A stretch of DNA of 64,000 nucleotides from contig CAZWXK010000007.1 of the NCBI GenBank assembly GCA_964637875.1, forward strand, positions 9,644 to 73,643, given 5' to 3'. Both the position numbers and the translations under genes were made by a program. Shown here piece after piece: positions 36,019 to 44,729 of this stretch. This stretch comes from UBA5972 sp964637875 (lineage in GTDB: Bacteria; Pseudomonadota; Alphaproteobacteria; Rhodobacterales; Rhodobacteraceae). The notes beneath the pieces were generated by a model. It searched no databases. It was not told the DNA's origin and was given only the letters and a program-made list of their open reading frames with translations. Position 1 is the first letter of the stretch; each line of letters begins with the position of its first letter.

Positions 36019-38768
36019 AAGGCGGGAACATGCGGGAATCGGCGACAACGAAACGCGGGCATGTCTGGTCCTATTGCTATCAGTGCGTCGCCGGACCCGA
36101 CCTGCTCCAGGTCGTGACCGAGGACGACGTCCCGACCGAGATTCGCCCCAACGCGCCGGCAGCGGCGATTCACCCGGCCGGTGGCAAGGTCTGCGTCAAG
36201 GCGTTCGGCCTGATCCAGAAGACCCACAACCCCAACCGCATCAAGACCCCGATGATGCGCACCAACCCGAAAAAGGGCCGAAACGAGGATCCGGGGTTCA
36301 AGCCCGTCAGCTGGGACGATGCGCTGGACGCGATTGCCGCACGCCTGCGCGAGATCCGAAAAACCGGCCTCACCTGCAAGGAGGGCTTTCCCCGCGTCGC
36401 AGCCAGTTTTGGCGGAGGCGGCACACCCACGGCCTATATGGGTACTTTTCCGGCGTTTCTGGCAGCCTGGGGGCCGGTCGACATGAGTTTTGGCTCCGGT
36501 CAGGGCGTCAAATGCTACCATTCGGAACATCTGTATGGCGAGCTCTGGCACCGCGCCTTTACCGTCTGCCCCGACACGCCATTGGCCGAACTGATCATTT
36601 CCTTTGGCGCCAATGTCGAGGCCTCGGGCGGGGTCTGCGGGGTACGCCGCCATGCCGATGCGCGCGACCGTGGTGTGCGGCGCATCCAGGTCGAGCCCCA
36701 TCTTTCGGTAACCGGGGCCTGCTCGGCCGAGTGGATTCCGATCCGGCCCAAGACCGACGCCGCCTTTCTGTTCGCCATGCTGCATGTGATCCTGCATGAG
36801 ATCCCGCGCGAACGCCTTGACATCCCGTTTCTCAAGGAGCGCAGTTCGTCACCCTATCTGGTTGCTCCCAACGGATTCTACCTGCGCGATCCCGAGACGC
36901 GAAAACCCTTGCTGTGGGATCTGAAGTCGGGCCGGGCGGTGCCCTTCGACACCCCCGATACCGACCCCGCGCTTGAGGGCGAATTCAATGTCTCGGGTAT
37001 CGAGGATGGCCCCGATGATGCCCAATGGGAACATCGCGATGTCGCGGTCAGACCGGCATTTTCCCATCTTGTGGATCATCTGGCCCAATATGGCCCCGAA
37101 TGGGCTGCCGGGATCTGCGATGTGCCAGCCGCGCGAATCCGCGAAACCGCCCAGGCCTGGATCGATCACGCCCATGTTGGCGAGACCATCGAGGTCGACG
37201 GTGTCACGATGCCGTTCCGACCCGTGTCGATCAGCCTGGGCAAGACGGTCAATAACGGCTGGGGCGGTTACGAATGCGTCTGGGCGCGCACCCTGATGGC
37301 CGTTCTGATCGGCGGGCTCGAGGTGCCTGGCGGGACACTCGGAACGACGGTGCGCCTGAACCGGCCGGCCGACAACCGCTGGTCAAGCGTCGTTCCGGGG
37401 CGCGACGGGTTCATGAACTATCCGATGAACCCCACCGATCGGGAAAACTGGCACGACCGCTCGATCTCGCGGCACGAGCACCAGACACTGGTACCGCTGG
37501 CGGCAAATTCGCCCTGGTCGCAGGCGCTGGGGCCGACGCATCTGGCCTGGATGATGCAGCGGCAGGATCTCGAACACCTGCCCCATACGCCACCACCGGA
37601 CCTGTGGTTTGTCTATCGCACCAACCCGGCGATCTCGTTCTGGGATACAAATGCCGTGTCCGAGGCCATGGCGAAATTCCCCTTTACCGTGTGTTTTGCC
37701 TACACGATGGACGAGACCAACCACATGGCAGACATCCTCCTGCCGGAATGTACCGATCTGGAGGGGCTGCAACTGATCCGTATCGGGGGCTCGAAATATG
37801 TCGAGCAATTCTGGGACAATCAGGGCTTTGCCCTGCGCGACCCTGCCGCCAGCCCGCGCGGGGAGGCGCGCGATTTCACCTGGATTGCGACCGAACTGGC
37901 CCATCGCGCCGGCATTCTGGAAAACTACAACCGTGCCATCAACAAGGGCGCGGCGGGGGTGCGCCTGTTCGGCGAGGGCTATGATTTCTCGCTTGACGAG
38001 AACCGGCCGCACGAGGTCGAGGAAATCTGGGATCATGTCTGCCGCGCCGCCAGCGCCGAGCTGACAGACGGCGCCGAAAGCCAGGGCCTGGACTATTATC
38101 GCGAGCATGGTTTCCGCGCCAAGCCCTTTCCACGCAAGCGCTGGTATCTGTACCCGGTGATGGTCGAACAGAACCTGCGTTTCGAACTGCCCTATCAGGA
38201 ACGCCTTTTGCGCATCGGTCAGGAGCTGGGTGCAAGGCTGCACGAAACCGGCATCACCTGGTGGGACCGCCAACTCAGGGAATATGAACCCATGCCCCAC
38301 TGGCAGGATCCGCCGGGCATATATGACGCGGCACTGCAAAAGGCCTATGGCGCGACGGTTGCGGATTTCCCGTTCTGGCTGATCACTGCACGTTCGATGC
38401 AGTATTCCTGGGGCGGCAATGCAGGCATCCAGATGATTCACGAGGTTGCCGCAAATATCGCCGGCCATGGTGGCGTGGTGATCAACAGCGCAACCGCCGC
38501 CCGTCTTGGCATCAACGAAGGTGACGCGGTCGAGGTTGCCTCGCCCATCGGAACCACCAGGGGACGCGCCATCCTGCGCAGCGGCATCCGTCCGGACACA
38601 TTGCTGATGATCGGTCAGTTCGACCACTGGAAGACACCCTTTGCCAAGGATCTGAACACCCCCAGCATGAACAGCCTCGTGCCAATGCTTCTGGATCTGA
38701 CCGACGCCACCGGCTCGGGCGCCGATCTGGTGAGGGTCAGGATCACGCGCACCGGAGGACCGAAATGA
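36015..38768 (+). CDS. padB: Phenylacetyl-CoA:acceptor oxidoreductase, molybdopterin catalytic subunit
   Basis: A 917-residue DMSO-reductase-family molybdoenzyme. The N-terminal Fe-S region has Cys21, Cys24 and Cys60 (CYQC, then KVCVKAFG); the usual third cysteine after the CxxC pair is not present. The rest shows molybdopterin-guanine-dinucleotide binding regions such as ISFGANVEASGGVCG and VYRTNPAISFWDTNAV, and a C-terminal dinucleotide-binding domain. The enzyme oxidises phenylacetyl-CoA to phenylglyoxylate at the membrane with quinone as acceptor. ATG at 36015 overlaps the thioesterase stop; ATG at 36030 has a better GGCGGG ribosome site. The fused padCD gene overlaps its stop and phenylacetate-CoA ligase follows, which supports this assignment over other molybdopterin enzymes. 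Confidence 0.87.
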   Translation: MKGGNMRESATTKRGHVWSYCYQCVAGPDLLQVVTEDDVPTEIRPNAPAAAIHPAGGKVCVKAFGLIQKTHNPNRIKTPMMRTNPKKGRNEDPGFKPVSWDDALDAIAARLREIRKTGLTCKEGFPRVAASFGGGGTPTAYMGTFPAFLAAWGPVDMSFGSGQGVKCYHSEHLYGELWHRAFTVCPDTPLAELIISFGANVEASGGVCGVRRHADARDRGVRRIQVEPHLSVTGACSAEWIPIRPKTDAAFLFAMLHVILHEIPRERLDIPFLKERSSSPYLVAPNGFYLRDPETRKPLLWDLKSGRAVPFDTPDTDPALEGEFNVSGIEDGPDDAQWEHRDVAVRPAFSHLVDHLAQYGPEWAAGICDVPAARIRETAQAWIDHAHVGETIEVDGVTMPFRPVSISLGKTVNNGWGGYECVWARTLMAVLIGGLEVPGGTLGTTVRLNRPADNRWSSVVPGRDGFMNYPMNPTDRENWHDRSISRHEHQTLVPLAANSPWSQALGPTHLAWMMQRQDLEHLPHTPPPDLWFVYRTNPAISFWDTNAVSEAMAKFPFTVCFAYTMDETNHMADILLPECTDLEGLQLIRIGGSKYVEQFWDNQGFALRDPAASPRGEARDFTWIATELAHRAGILENYNRAINKGAAGVRLFGEGYDFSLDENRPHEVEEIWDHVCRAASAELTDGAESQGLDYYREHGFRAKPFPRKRWYLYPVMVEQNLRFELPYQERLLRIGQELGARLHETGITWWDRQLREYEPMPHWQDPPGIYDAALQKAYGATVADFPFWLITARSMQYSWGGNAGIQMIHEVAANIAGHGGVVINSATAARLGINEGDAVEVASPIGTTRGRAILRSGIRPDTLLMIGQFDHWKTPFAKDLNTPSMNSLVPMLLDLTDATGSGADLVRVRITRTGGPK

Positions 38769-40423
38769 CCCGTTATGCGATCGTGGTCGACCTGAACCGC
38801 TGCGTCGGCTGTCAGACCTGCACCGCCGCCTGCAAGCACGCCAATGCCACCCTGCCCGGCGTGCAATGGCGCAAGGTGCTGGATTTCGAAACGGGCGCGT
38901 ATCCCGATGTGCGCCGCGCCTTCCTGCCGGTAGGCTGCATGCACTGCGATGAACCGCCCTGCATGGACGTCTGTCCATCGACAGCGACCCGCAAGCGCGA
39001 CGATGGCATCGTCACCATAGATTACGACATCTGTCTGGGATGCGCCTATTGCGCGGTTGCCTGCCCCTATCAGGCCCGCTTCAAGGTGACCGAGCGCGAG
39101 GCCGCCTATGGCAAGGCCGGGCGGATGCGCCACGAGGATACCCGTTTCGACCCCGCAATGATGGGGGTCGCGCAGAAATGCACCTTCTGCGTTGATCGCA
39201 TAGACGAGGGGCTGGCCGCCGGGTTGACGCCTGGCATCGACCCCGAGGCCACGCCCGCCTGTGTCTTTTCCTGCATTTCCGGGGCGCTCAGCTTTGGCGA
39301 TCTGGATGACAGCCAGAGCAATGTCTCGCGCCTGTTGCGCGAGCATCGCAGCTTCAACATGCATGAGGAACTGGGCACCGGGCCCAACATCCATTACCTG
39401 TACGAGCACGCGGCCACCGACAGCGCCGCCGAAACCGTTTCCGGCGCCTTTTCCGCCACAGGCACAGGCACAGGCAAGGGCACGGGCAAGGGCACGGGCG
39501 CCACGCCCGCACCCGTACTTGAACCCGACACGACCGGCCTTGCCGCGGTTTCACCCCGGCTTCAGACCAACTGGGACTGGCGCGCCGCCGGCAATTTCAT
39601 TTTCGGCGGCACCGGTACGGGACTGATTGCCGCAAGCGCCGTGGCCGGGTTTGGCGGCCTCTTTCCCCGCCTTGCCGCCCTTGCGGGCCTGGCGCTGGTC
39701 GCGCTGGGGCTGTTTTGTGTCTGGCTGGAAATCGGCAGGCCCTGGCGGTTTCTGAATGTCTATCGCAACATGCGCACCAGCTGGATGACGCGCGAGGCGC
39801 TGGCGGCGATCCTTCTGTTTGCGCTGGGACTGCCGGCGATCTGGTTATCGTCCACCGCGCTGGGCCTGGTGGCCGCTGCGGTCGGGGTGTTCTTTCTGTA
39901 TGCGCAGGGGCGCATCCTGCGGGCCGCAAGGGGTATTCCCGCCTGGCGACATGACCGCCTGCTGCCGGTGATCCTGGCAACCGGGCTGACCGAGGGCACC
40001 GGCCTTTTCGCGATCGGCGCCGCAATCGCCGGCGCGGGAACTGCCGCCATCTGGGCGCTGGCCGTGCTGGTGATCCTGCGTCTTGCAGCCTGGCGCGGAT
40101 ATCGTCGTGGCCTGGGGGCCGGGGGTGCGCCGGTCGAAACGCTGCGCGCATTCGATCGTGATCGCCTGGCCCTGGGATGGCAGACGCAGCTCGTGATTCT
40201 CGTGCTGGCCGCAATCGCACTGCTCTGGCCGCCCCTGGCGGTGCTTGCCGGGCTCGGGGCGGCGCTGTCGGGCTGGCGTTTCAAGTTTGGCCTGATCACC
40301 AGGGCGGCATTTACCCAGGGCTATGCCATCAATCGCATGCCCGCGCGCGGCGCCGGCATCAGCGCCCCGGGGATCAAGCCGGGCTGGACGCGCGAAGAGG
40401 GGCAGAAAAGGTTGTCCGCCTGA
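38765..40423 (+). CDS. padC: Phenylacetyl-CoA oxidoreductase iron-sulfur subunit fused to membrane subunit (PadC-PadD)
   Basis: The 552-residue protein joins two subunits that are separate in the known Pad system. Residues 1 to about 220 are a four-cluster ferredoxin-like electron-transfer subunit (CVGCQTCTAACKH, CMHCDEPPCMDVCP, CLGCAYCAVACPY, CTFCVDR and a later C..SC). A Thr/Gly/Lys linker encoded by hexamer repeats follows (about 230-248). Residues about 275-530 carry around eight membrane segments like NrfD/DmsC-type quinol-site anchors. It would pass electrons from PadB to the quinone pool. It overlaps padB by ATGA; padJ follows after 129 bases. Confidence 0.85.
   Translation: MTRYAIVVDLNRCVGCQTCTAACKHANATLPGVQWRKVLDFETGAYPDVRRAFLPVGCMHCDEPPCMDVCPSTATRKRDDGIVTIDYDICLGCAYCAVACPYQARFKVTEREAAYGKAGRMRHEDTRFDPAMMGVAQKCTFCVDRIDEGLAAGLTPGIDPEATPACVFSCISGALSFGDLDDSQSNVSRLLREHRSFNMHEELGTGPNIHYLYEHAATDSAAETVSGAFSATGTGTGKGTGKGTGATPAPVLEPDTTGLAAVSPRLQTNWDWRAAGNFIFGGTGTGLIAASAVAGFGGLFPRLAALAGLALVALGLFCVWLEIGRPWRFLNVYRNMRTSWMTREALAAILLFALGLPAIWLSSTALGLVAAAVGVFFLYAQGRILRAARGIPAWRHDRLLPVILATGLTEGTGLFAIGAAIAGAGTAAIWALAVLVILRLAAWRGYRRGLGAGGAPVETLRAFDRDRLALGWQTQLVILVLAAIALLWPPLAVLAGLGAALSGWRFKFGLITRAAFTQGYAINRMPARGAGISAPGIKPGWTREEGQKRLSA
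39461..39496 (+). repeat. Hexanucleotide repeat encoding the PadC-PadD linker
   Basis: Six head-to-tail units GGCACA, GGCACA, GGCAAG, GGCACG, GGCAAG, GGCACG encode alternating Gly-Thr and Gly-Lys. The repeat lies exactly between the ferredoxin-like part and the membrane part of the fused protein. Unit number could vary without breaking the frame. Confidence 0.85.
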
Positions 40424-40552
40424 ACCGCGATGTCTTCCCGCGCCGCCACACGCGGCCACGGGCAGACATCGCCGGGGAAACGGGTCTGCGAGGGGAAGGA
40501 CGCCCGCAAAGGAAAAAGGGCGTCGGTTGATATCAACAGGGAGAATACATCG

Positions 40553-41878
40553 ATGGGCCTGGAACGGAACATGGAGTCGCGCGACGACCCCAGCTACATG
40601 TTCGAACGCGAAATCGAAACCATGCCGAGGGACGCGCTGGCCGCGCTGCAGGCCGAACGCCTGCGCTGGACGCTGAGGCGCGCTTATGAAAACGTCCCCT
40701 TCTATCGCGCGGCCTTCGACGCGCGCGGGGTGCTGCCGGATCAGGTGAAAAGCCCGGCCGACATCCGCCACTTTCCCTTTACCGTCAAGGATGACCTGCG
40801 CGCCGGCTATCCCTTTGGCATGTTTGCAAGTCCGCCTGACAAGATCATGCGCCTGCATGCCTCCAGCGGCACCACCGGCAAGCCGACGGTGGTTGGCTAT
40901 ACCCGCGGCGACCTCGATCGCTGGGCCGGTCTGGTCGCGCGCTCGATGGCCGGCGCCGGGGCAAGGCCTGGCGATATCGTGCATAACGCCTATGGCTATG
41001 GCCTGTTCACCGGGGGTCTGGGCTTCCATGCCGGGGCCGAACGCCTCGGCTGCACGGTTGTGCCGATCTCGGGTGGCGGCACCGAGCGCCAGATCACCCT
41101 GCTCAGGGACTTCGGCGCCAATATCCTGCTGGCGACACCATCATATGCGCTGAACATCGCCGAAACCGCCGCCCGCGAAGGGGTCGATCTGGCGGCGCTG
41201 CCGCTGCGACGTGGCATGTTCGGGGCAGAACCATGGTCGGACGAGATGCGCGCGACCCTGGAGCGTCTGATGGGTATTCGCGCGGTTGATGTCTATGGCC
41301 TGTCCGAGATCATGGGCCCCGGCGTGGCCTGCGAATGCGATGCAGCTCAAAGCGGGCTGCATGGATGGGAGGACCATTTCCTGTTCGAGGTGATCGACCC
41401 CGAGACCCTGGAACCCCTGCCGATGGGCGAGGCCGGAGAGCTGGTCATCACGACTCTGACACGCGAGGCGATGCCGATGATCCGCTACCGCACCCGCGAC
41501 ATCACCCGCCTGTCTGACGCGCCCTGCGCCTGCGGCCGCACCCATCTGCGGATCATGCGGGTCAGCGGACGCGATGACGACATGATGATCATACGCGGCG
41601 TCAATGTCTTTCCCAGCCAGATCGAATCGGTGCTGGTCGCGGTCGAGGGGCTTGCGCCCCATTACCAGATCGTGCTGCGGCGCGAGGGCGCGCTGGATTC
41701 GATGACGGTCGAGGTCGAGGCGCTGAATGCCGGGGTCGATTGCGATGCCTGCGCCCGGGCGCTGCGCGGACGGATCAAGGCAGTGATCGGCGTCACCTGC
41801 ACCGTCGAGGTCAAGGAACCTGGCGCCATTCCCCGCTCGCAAGGCAAGGCCGTAAGGGTGCGCGATCTGCGCGGCTGA
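40553..41878 (+). CDS. padJ: Phenylacetate-CoA ligase
   Basis: A 441-residue adenylate-forming enzyme of the PaaK/PadJ type that makes phenylacetyl-CoA from phenylacetate, ATP and CoA. The phosphate loop is HASSGTTGKPTVVGY (near residue 103); later DVYGLSEIMGPGVACEC, YRTRDITRL and GRDDDMMIIRGVNVFPSQIE are typical of this family, with the short C-terminal domain. The start at 40553 follows AGGGAGA; ATG at 40571 is possible. It is the last gene of the pad operon and ends at a strong hairpin. PaaK of the aerobic pathway is very similar; the neighbouring PadB decides for the anaerobic route. Confidence 0.9.
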   Translation: MGLERNMESRDDPSYMFEREIETMPRDALAALQAERLRWTLRRAYENVPFYRAAFDARGVLPDQVKSPADIRHFPFTVKDDLRAGYPFGMFASPPDKIMRLHASSGTTGKPTVVGYTRGDLDRWAGLVARSMAGAGARPGDIVHNAYGYGLFTGGLGFHAGAERLGCTVVPISGGGTERQITLLRDFGANILLATPSYALNIAETAAREGVDLAALPLRRGMFGAEPWSDEMRATLERLMGIRAVDVYGLSEIMGPGVACECDAAQSGLHGWEDHFLFEVIDPETLEPLPMGEAGELVITTLTREAMPMIRYRTRDITRLSDAPCACGRTHLRIMRVSGRDDDMMIIRGVNVFPSQIESVLVAVEGLAPHYQIVLRREGALDSMTVEVEALNAGVDCDACARALRGRIKAVIGVTCTVEVKEPGAIPRSQGKAVRVRDLRG

Positions 41879-41921
41879 CCCGCGCCGCGCGACCCGCGCG
41901 CAAAGGGGCCGAAAGCAACAG

Positions 41922-41954
41922 CAACGGCCCCGCCGCAACCGGGCGGGGCCGTTG
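41922..41954. terminator. Bidirectional hairpin between padJ and korB
   Basis: A perfect 13-bp stem, CAACGGCCCCGCC (41922-41934) with its complement (41942-41954) and a seven-base loop, lies between the two convergent genes. No T-run follows, so it is a strong structure but may need a factor. Confidence 0.75.
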
Positions 41955-42006
41955 GTGACTGTGCCGCGTGCCCGCCGCGCGGTGATCGGGCGGGCCCGAC
42001 GACAAC

Positions 42007-42831
42007 TCAGATTTCGAACGCCGCCTCCAGTGGCGTGATGTCGCCCGGCTCGTTCGAGACATACGCGTGATAGGGCGCGCGATCCCCCCGATACAGGATC
42101 CCCGTATTCATGCCGTCATCGGTCATGATACGCCGCGCCGCGCGGGCAGGATCGTCGGTGGGTTCGACGACCGCCTTGTGGACGGTCTTTTTCCACGCGC
42201 GCTCATCCGGTCGGAAGGTGACACAGGGGCTGAGGATCTCGACGAACGAGAATCCGGGATGGTTGATCGCCTCGATCAGGGTATTGGTGCAGGCCTTGAT
42301 GTCGCCCGAGAATTCGCGGGCAACGAAATTGGCCCCCGAGGCCAGCGCGATCACCAGCGGATGGAACGGCCGCAGCCCGGTGCCGCCGGGCGAAAGCGCG
42401 GAATCCCAGTCGGGCTCGGTCGTGGGCGAGGGCTGTCCCTTGGTCATGCCATAGACACGGTTGTCCATGACCACATAGGTCAGGTCGATATTGCGCCGGC
42501 AGGCATGCAGGAAATGGTTGCCGCCAATTGAAAAGCCGTCGCCATCGCCACTCATGACCAGCACTGTCAGGTCGGGCCGGGCGACCTTCAGCCCCGTTGC
42601 CAGGGGCAACGAGCGCCCGTGTACGCCATGAAACCCATAGCAGTTGGTATAGGCAGGAATGCGCGACGAGCATCCTATCCCCGATACCACCGCGATATCC
42701 TCGGGGGCGCGACCCAGCTTGGAGAGCGCCCGCGTGATCGACAGCAGAACATGATAGTCGCCGCAGCCCGGGCACCAGATGGGATCGAGGTCGGATTTGA
42801 AATCGCTGGCCTTGAATTGGGTGGCGTTCAT
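42007..42831 (-). CDS. korB: 2-Oxoacid:ferredoxin oxidoreductase, beta (TPP-binding) subunit
   Basis: The 274-residue subunit binds thiamine diphosphate (VMSGDGDGFSIGGNHFLHACRRN then NRVYGMTKGQPSPTT) and one [4Fe-4S] cluster (WCPGCGDY, GIGCSSR, SPCVTF). With KorA it should oxidise 2-oxoglutarate (or another 2-oxoacid) with CoA and reduce ferredoxin. In Thauera such an enzyme feeds electrons to benzoyl-CoA reductase, and here the bcr operon is adjacent and divergent. Its ATG at 42831 overlaps the korA stop (ATGA). The substrate is inferred from context. Confidence 0.9.
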   Translation of the reverse strand: MNATQFKASDFKSDLDPIWCPGCGDYHVLLSITRALSKLGRAPEDIAVVSGIGCSSRIPAYTNCYGFHGVHGRSLPLATGLKVARPDLTVLVMSGDGDGFSIGGNHFLHACRRNIDLTYVVMDNRVYGMTKGQPSPTTEPDWDSALSPGGTGLRPFHPLVIALASGANFVAREFSGDIKACTNTLIEAINHPGFSFVEILSPCVTFRPDERAWKKTVHKAVVEPTDDPARAARRIMTDDGMNTGILYRGDRAPYHAYVSNEPGDITPLEAAFEI

Positions 42832-44576
42832 TGGTCGCTCCACTCGTTGATCATTGCGGTAATTTCCTCGGGGCCGATCAGGCGGGGCCCCTCGCGGTTC
42901 AACCGGCGCACCTCGCCCGGCAGATCGGCATGCGCCCTCAGATGACGGTGGAACTGTCCGGCATGAGTCTGTTCGACGATCAGGATGCGCCGCGCCCCGC
43001 CGAGCGCGCGGGCCAGCGGCGCCGCCGGGAAAGGCAGCATCTGGCGCAGGGCGACCACACGCACCGAATTGCCCTGGGCGGCCAGCATGCGCGCCGCCTC
43101 GCGCGCGGCCCCGGTCAGCGAGCCCCAGGTCAGGATCACCGTATCTCCGCTGCCCTCGTCGATGCCCCAGTGATCGCCGAAATCGAACAGCTCGACCTTG
43201 CGGTGGCGCTTGTCCATCTGCTTTTTCTGATCGAACGAGCGGCTTGACGGATTGCCGTTCTCGGCATGGGTCAGCCCGTCGGCAGTATATTGTCCGCCAG
43301 CGGTGCCGGGCAATGCCATCGGCGACACCCCGTCGGCGGTGATCGCATAACGCAGATAACCGGTATCCTGATCCGAGGCGCCATCCTGCCATGTCTTGCG
43401 CGCACCGATAAAGGCGACATCGGCCGGGCGCTCGATCAGAACGCGGGCCTGTCCGATGGACTGATCCGACAGGATGATCGCCGGGCATTGCAGGGTTTCG
43501 GCCACATGCACGGCCCATTGGGTGGTAAACAGGCAGTCAGCCACCCCAAGCGGGGCCAGAACCACATGGGGCGCATCACCGTGAAAACCGTAGACCGCGA
43601 TATTCAGGTCGGACTGTTCCGATTTGGTGGCAATCCCCGTCGAGGGCCCGCACCGCATCACGTCCACGACCACCACCGGAGTTTCCGAGGCCGCGGCCAG
43701 GCCCAACCCCTCCATCATCAGGGCCAGACCGGGCCCGGATGTCGCGGTGATCGAGGCGCGGCCACCGAATGACGCCCCCATGATCATGTTGATCGAGGCA
43801 AGTTCGTCCTCGGCCTGGACCAGGGTTCCGCCAACCTTTTGCAGGGCCGGCGCCAGCCATTCCAGAACATCGGTGGCCGGGGTGATCGGATAAGCCGCGG
43901 CAAAACGCACGCCGCCGCGTATTGCGCCAAGGCCGGTGGCCTCGTTGCCGGTGATGAGCCAGCGCTTGCCCTTGCTCGGAGCGGCCGACGCCAGGGGATA
44001 TTCGCGGCCAAAGCCCTCGGCCTGGCCTGCACCGGCGGCAATCCCGTCAAGGCCCGCCTTGACCACGGCCTCGCCCTTGCGCGCCAGTTTCGAGGCGAAA
44101 ACGTCGTTTACCACATCCAGCGGCAGGCCGGTGAGGCGCGCCACCAGGCCGACCGCAATCATGTTTTCGCGGCCGCCATCGATGGCGCCGGCAAGTTCCT
44201 TCATCGGGCAAAAGACGACATGCGCGCCGGTTTCACGAACCTGCCGAGGCACCTCTCCGGCCGCGGGATCGGCAATGACCAGCCCGCCATCGGCGACCGG
44301 CATGTCGGCAAGGAAGCGATCGGCGTTCTTCCAGTCGATGGCAACCAGTATGTCAAAGGCCGGCGGCATGCATTCCACCGTATCGGTCGCAAGGCGCACA
44401 AGGGCCGCGGCCTCGCCCCCGCGAATCTGCGGGCCGACCGAGCGGGTGAGTATCCCGGCATATCCCGCCTTTCCCGCCGCCTCGAGCAACAGCGATCCGG
44501 CGGTGATCGCCCCCGCGCCACCGGTGCCGACAATCGCGAAGGATACCGATTGCCTTGCCTTGTCCTGTTCTACCAT
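42828..44576 (-). CDS. korA: 2-Oxoacid:ferredoxin oxidoreductase, fused gamma-alpha subunit
   Basis: The 582-residue protein has an N-terminal gamma domain (about 1-190, starting VSFAIVGTGGAGAITAGSLLLEAA) joined to the alpha domain (about 200-582, with YPITPATDVLEWL, AEDELASINMIMGASFGG and TSGPGLALMMEGLG). This gamma-alpha fusion is usual for two-subunit KorAB enzymes. ATG at 44576 follows GGAAGGA. It is divergent from had across 153 bases that contain a shared palindromic element. Together with KorB it should supply low-potential electrons for ring reduction. Confidence 0.9.
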   Translation of the reverse strand: MVEQDKARQSVSFAIVGTGGAGAITAGSLLLEAAGKAGYAGILTRSVGPQIRGGEAAALVRLATDTVECMPPAFDILVAIDWKNADRFLADMPVADGGLVIADPAAGEVPRQVRETGAHVVFCPMKELAGAIDGGRENMIAVGLVARLTGLPLDVVNDVFASKLARKGEAVVKAGLDGIAAGAGQAEGFGREYPLASAAPSKGKRWLITGNEATGLGAIRGGVRFAAAYPITPATDVLEWLAPALQKVGGTLVQAEDELASINMIMGASFGGRASITATSGPGLALMMEGLGLAAASETPVVVVDVMRCGPSTGIATKSEQSDLNIAVYGFHGDAPHVVLAPLGVADCLFTTQWAVHVAETLQCPAIILSDQSIGQARVLIERPADVAFIGARKTWQDGASDQDTGYLRYAITADGVSPMALPGTAGGQYTADGLTHAENGNPSSRSFDQKKQMDKRHRKVELFDFGDHWGIDEGSGDTVILTWGSLTGAAREAARMLAAQGNSVRVVALRQMLPFPAAPLARALGGARRILIVEQTHAGQFHRHLRAHADLPGEVRRLNREGPRLIGPEEITAMINEWSDQ

Positions 44577-44637
44577 CTTTTCCTTCCGCTCCCGTCTGCC
44601 GGATCTCCGCAAAGCGTGGTCTTTGGGAAATCCTTGG

Positions 44638-44666
44638 TTGACGTTAAAAAAGTATTCGAGTACCAT
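44638..44666 (+). promoter_or_regulatory. Probable promoter of the had-bcr operon
   Basis: TTGACG (44638-44643) and TACCAT (44661-44666) are separated by 17 bases and lie about 64 bases upstream of the had start. The -10 box overlaps the GTAC-centred palindrome, so a bound regulator would block RNA polymerase. Confidence 0.55.
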
Positions 44667-44673
44667 TTTACGG
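44650..44673. promoter_or_regulatory. GTAC-centred element between korA and had (site 2)
   Basis: AAGTATTCGAGT (44650-44661) and ACCATTTTACGG (44662-44673) flank the same GT/AC centre as site 1. Palindromy is weak (5 of 12), but the korA-side half, read toward korA, begins CCGTAAAATGGTAC and lines up with the GTAATGTGGTAC of sites 1 and 3. Confidence 0.5.
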
Positions 44674-44729
44674 TAATAGGAATTCCAGGCCCTGTCAACC
44701 GGGCCGCAGATGACAACGGGAGAGAATGC

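Noticed and set aside
36015..38768. padB as formate dehydrogenase, nitrate reductase or polysulfide reductase
   Set aside because: It lacks their typical N-terminal four-cysteine motif, and is linked to phenylacetate-CoA ligase and phenylglyoxylate dehydrogenase genes.
42717..42830. A long open frame upstream of korB running into korA as part of korB
   Set aside because: It merely extends antisense-free frame through korA; the TPP-subunit homology begins at 42831 with an ATGA overlap.
42007..44576. korAB as indolepyruvate or pyruvate:ferredoxin oxidoreductase
   Set aside because: The two-subunit gamma-alpha/beta form without a ferredoxin subunit, next to bcr, fits KorAB better; the substrate itself is still inferred.
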